DNA from: Petunia secreta
Taxonomy: Eukaryota > Streptophyta > Magnoliopsida > Solanales > Solanaceae
Reading direction: 5' to 3'
DNA: 64,000 nt
Assembly (NCBI GenBank): GCA_029990175.1
Contig: JARKIP010000065.1
Span: 9,118,501-9,182,500 of the forward strand
The first letter of the stretch is position 1. Each line of letters starts with the position of its first letter. This document shows, one piece after another, positions 63,977 to 64,000 of this stretch. The position numbers were made by a program, and so were the translations under genes. The notes beneath the pieces were generated by a model. It saw only the letters and a program-made list of their open reading frames with translations, did no database searches and had not been told where the DNA came from.

Positions 63977-64000
63977 CAAGAAAGACGCAGTATAGAAACT

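Larger units (their letters stand above)
56578..64000 (+). mobile_element. Tat/Ogre-like Ty3/gypsy element, 5' part
   Basis: A long LTR (56578-59301), a primer site, a leader of more than 1.7 kb with repeats, and an ORF before the expected gag position. Ogre elements are known for long LTRs, long repeat-rich leaders and an extra ORF1 upstream of gag. Gag and pol are beyond the window. It inserted into, or replaced the right part of, the gypsy element at 50941-56577. Confidence 0.8.

Overview
This is plant nuclear DNA from a large, AT-rich, retrotransposon-filled dicot genome. The mix of Athila, Tat/Ogre, Tekay and copia elements, Stowaway and hAT-type MITEs and one tRNA-derived SINE suggests Solanaceae, but that is an inference from style and not proved here. 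I support one host gene: a four-exon minus-strand gene (30531-32436) for a GPI-anchored X8-domain protein of the plasmodesmata callose-binding (PDCB) type. Almost everything else is mobile DNA, mostly broken.

Layout. 1-4993: 3' part of an Athila-type Ty3/gypsy element (integrase tail, long 3' noncoding region with a nested Stowaway MITE, 3' LTR). 4994-11014: degraded Tekay/Del-type chromovirus pieces on both strands, ending in a 2.5 kb LTR. 11015-14985: Tat-lineage gag-pol decayed only by stop codons, cut off inside its second RNase H. 14986-19438: pol-less Athila-like derivative. 19439-24055: MITE-rich intergenic DNA. 24056-28857: Ty1/copia element with both LTRs. 28858-36612: the host gene, a SINE with clear target duplications, and a copia gag/LTR fragment. 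36618-49113: complete Athila-type element on the minus strand with TTTAT target duplications and an extra post-pol ORF. 50941-56577: 5' part of another Ty3/gypsy element, invaded by two opposite solo LTRs and then internally inverted. 56578-64000: 5' LTR, leader and ORF1 of a Tat/Ogre-like element running off the window.

Most notable structures: (1) A hairpin with an AGGA loop and changing stem sequence lies just before the polypurine tract (PPT). It occurs seven times in four elements of two lineages, and twice per Athila-type element (a central and a terminal copy). One of the seven has AGGG in the loop. (2) A second post-pol hairpin has a constant AGGCAA loop and a varying stem. (3) GC-rich, element-specific word islands sit shortly before the TATA box in the U3 of five LTRs. 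(4) At 52081-55274, two inverted solo LTRs carry exchanged target-site halves, which records an LTR-by-LTR inversion. It left convergent promoters around an inverted gag fragment, a layout that could make double-stranded RNA.

Boundaries come from TG..CA ends, primer sites, target duplications and internal comparison of copies. No database search was possible.
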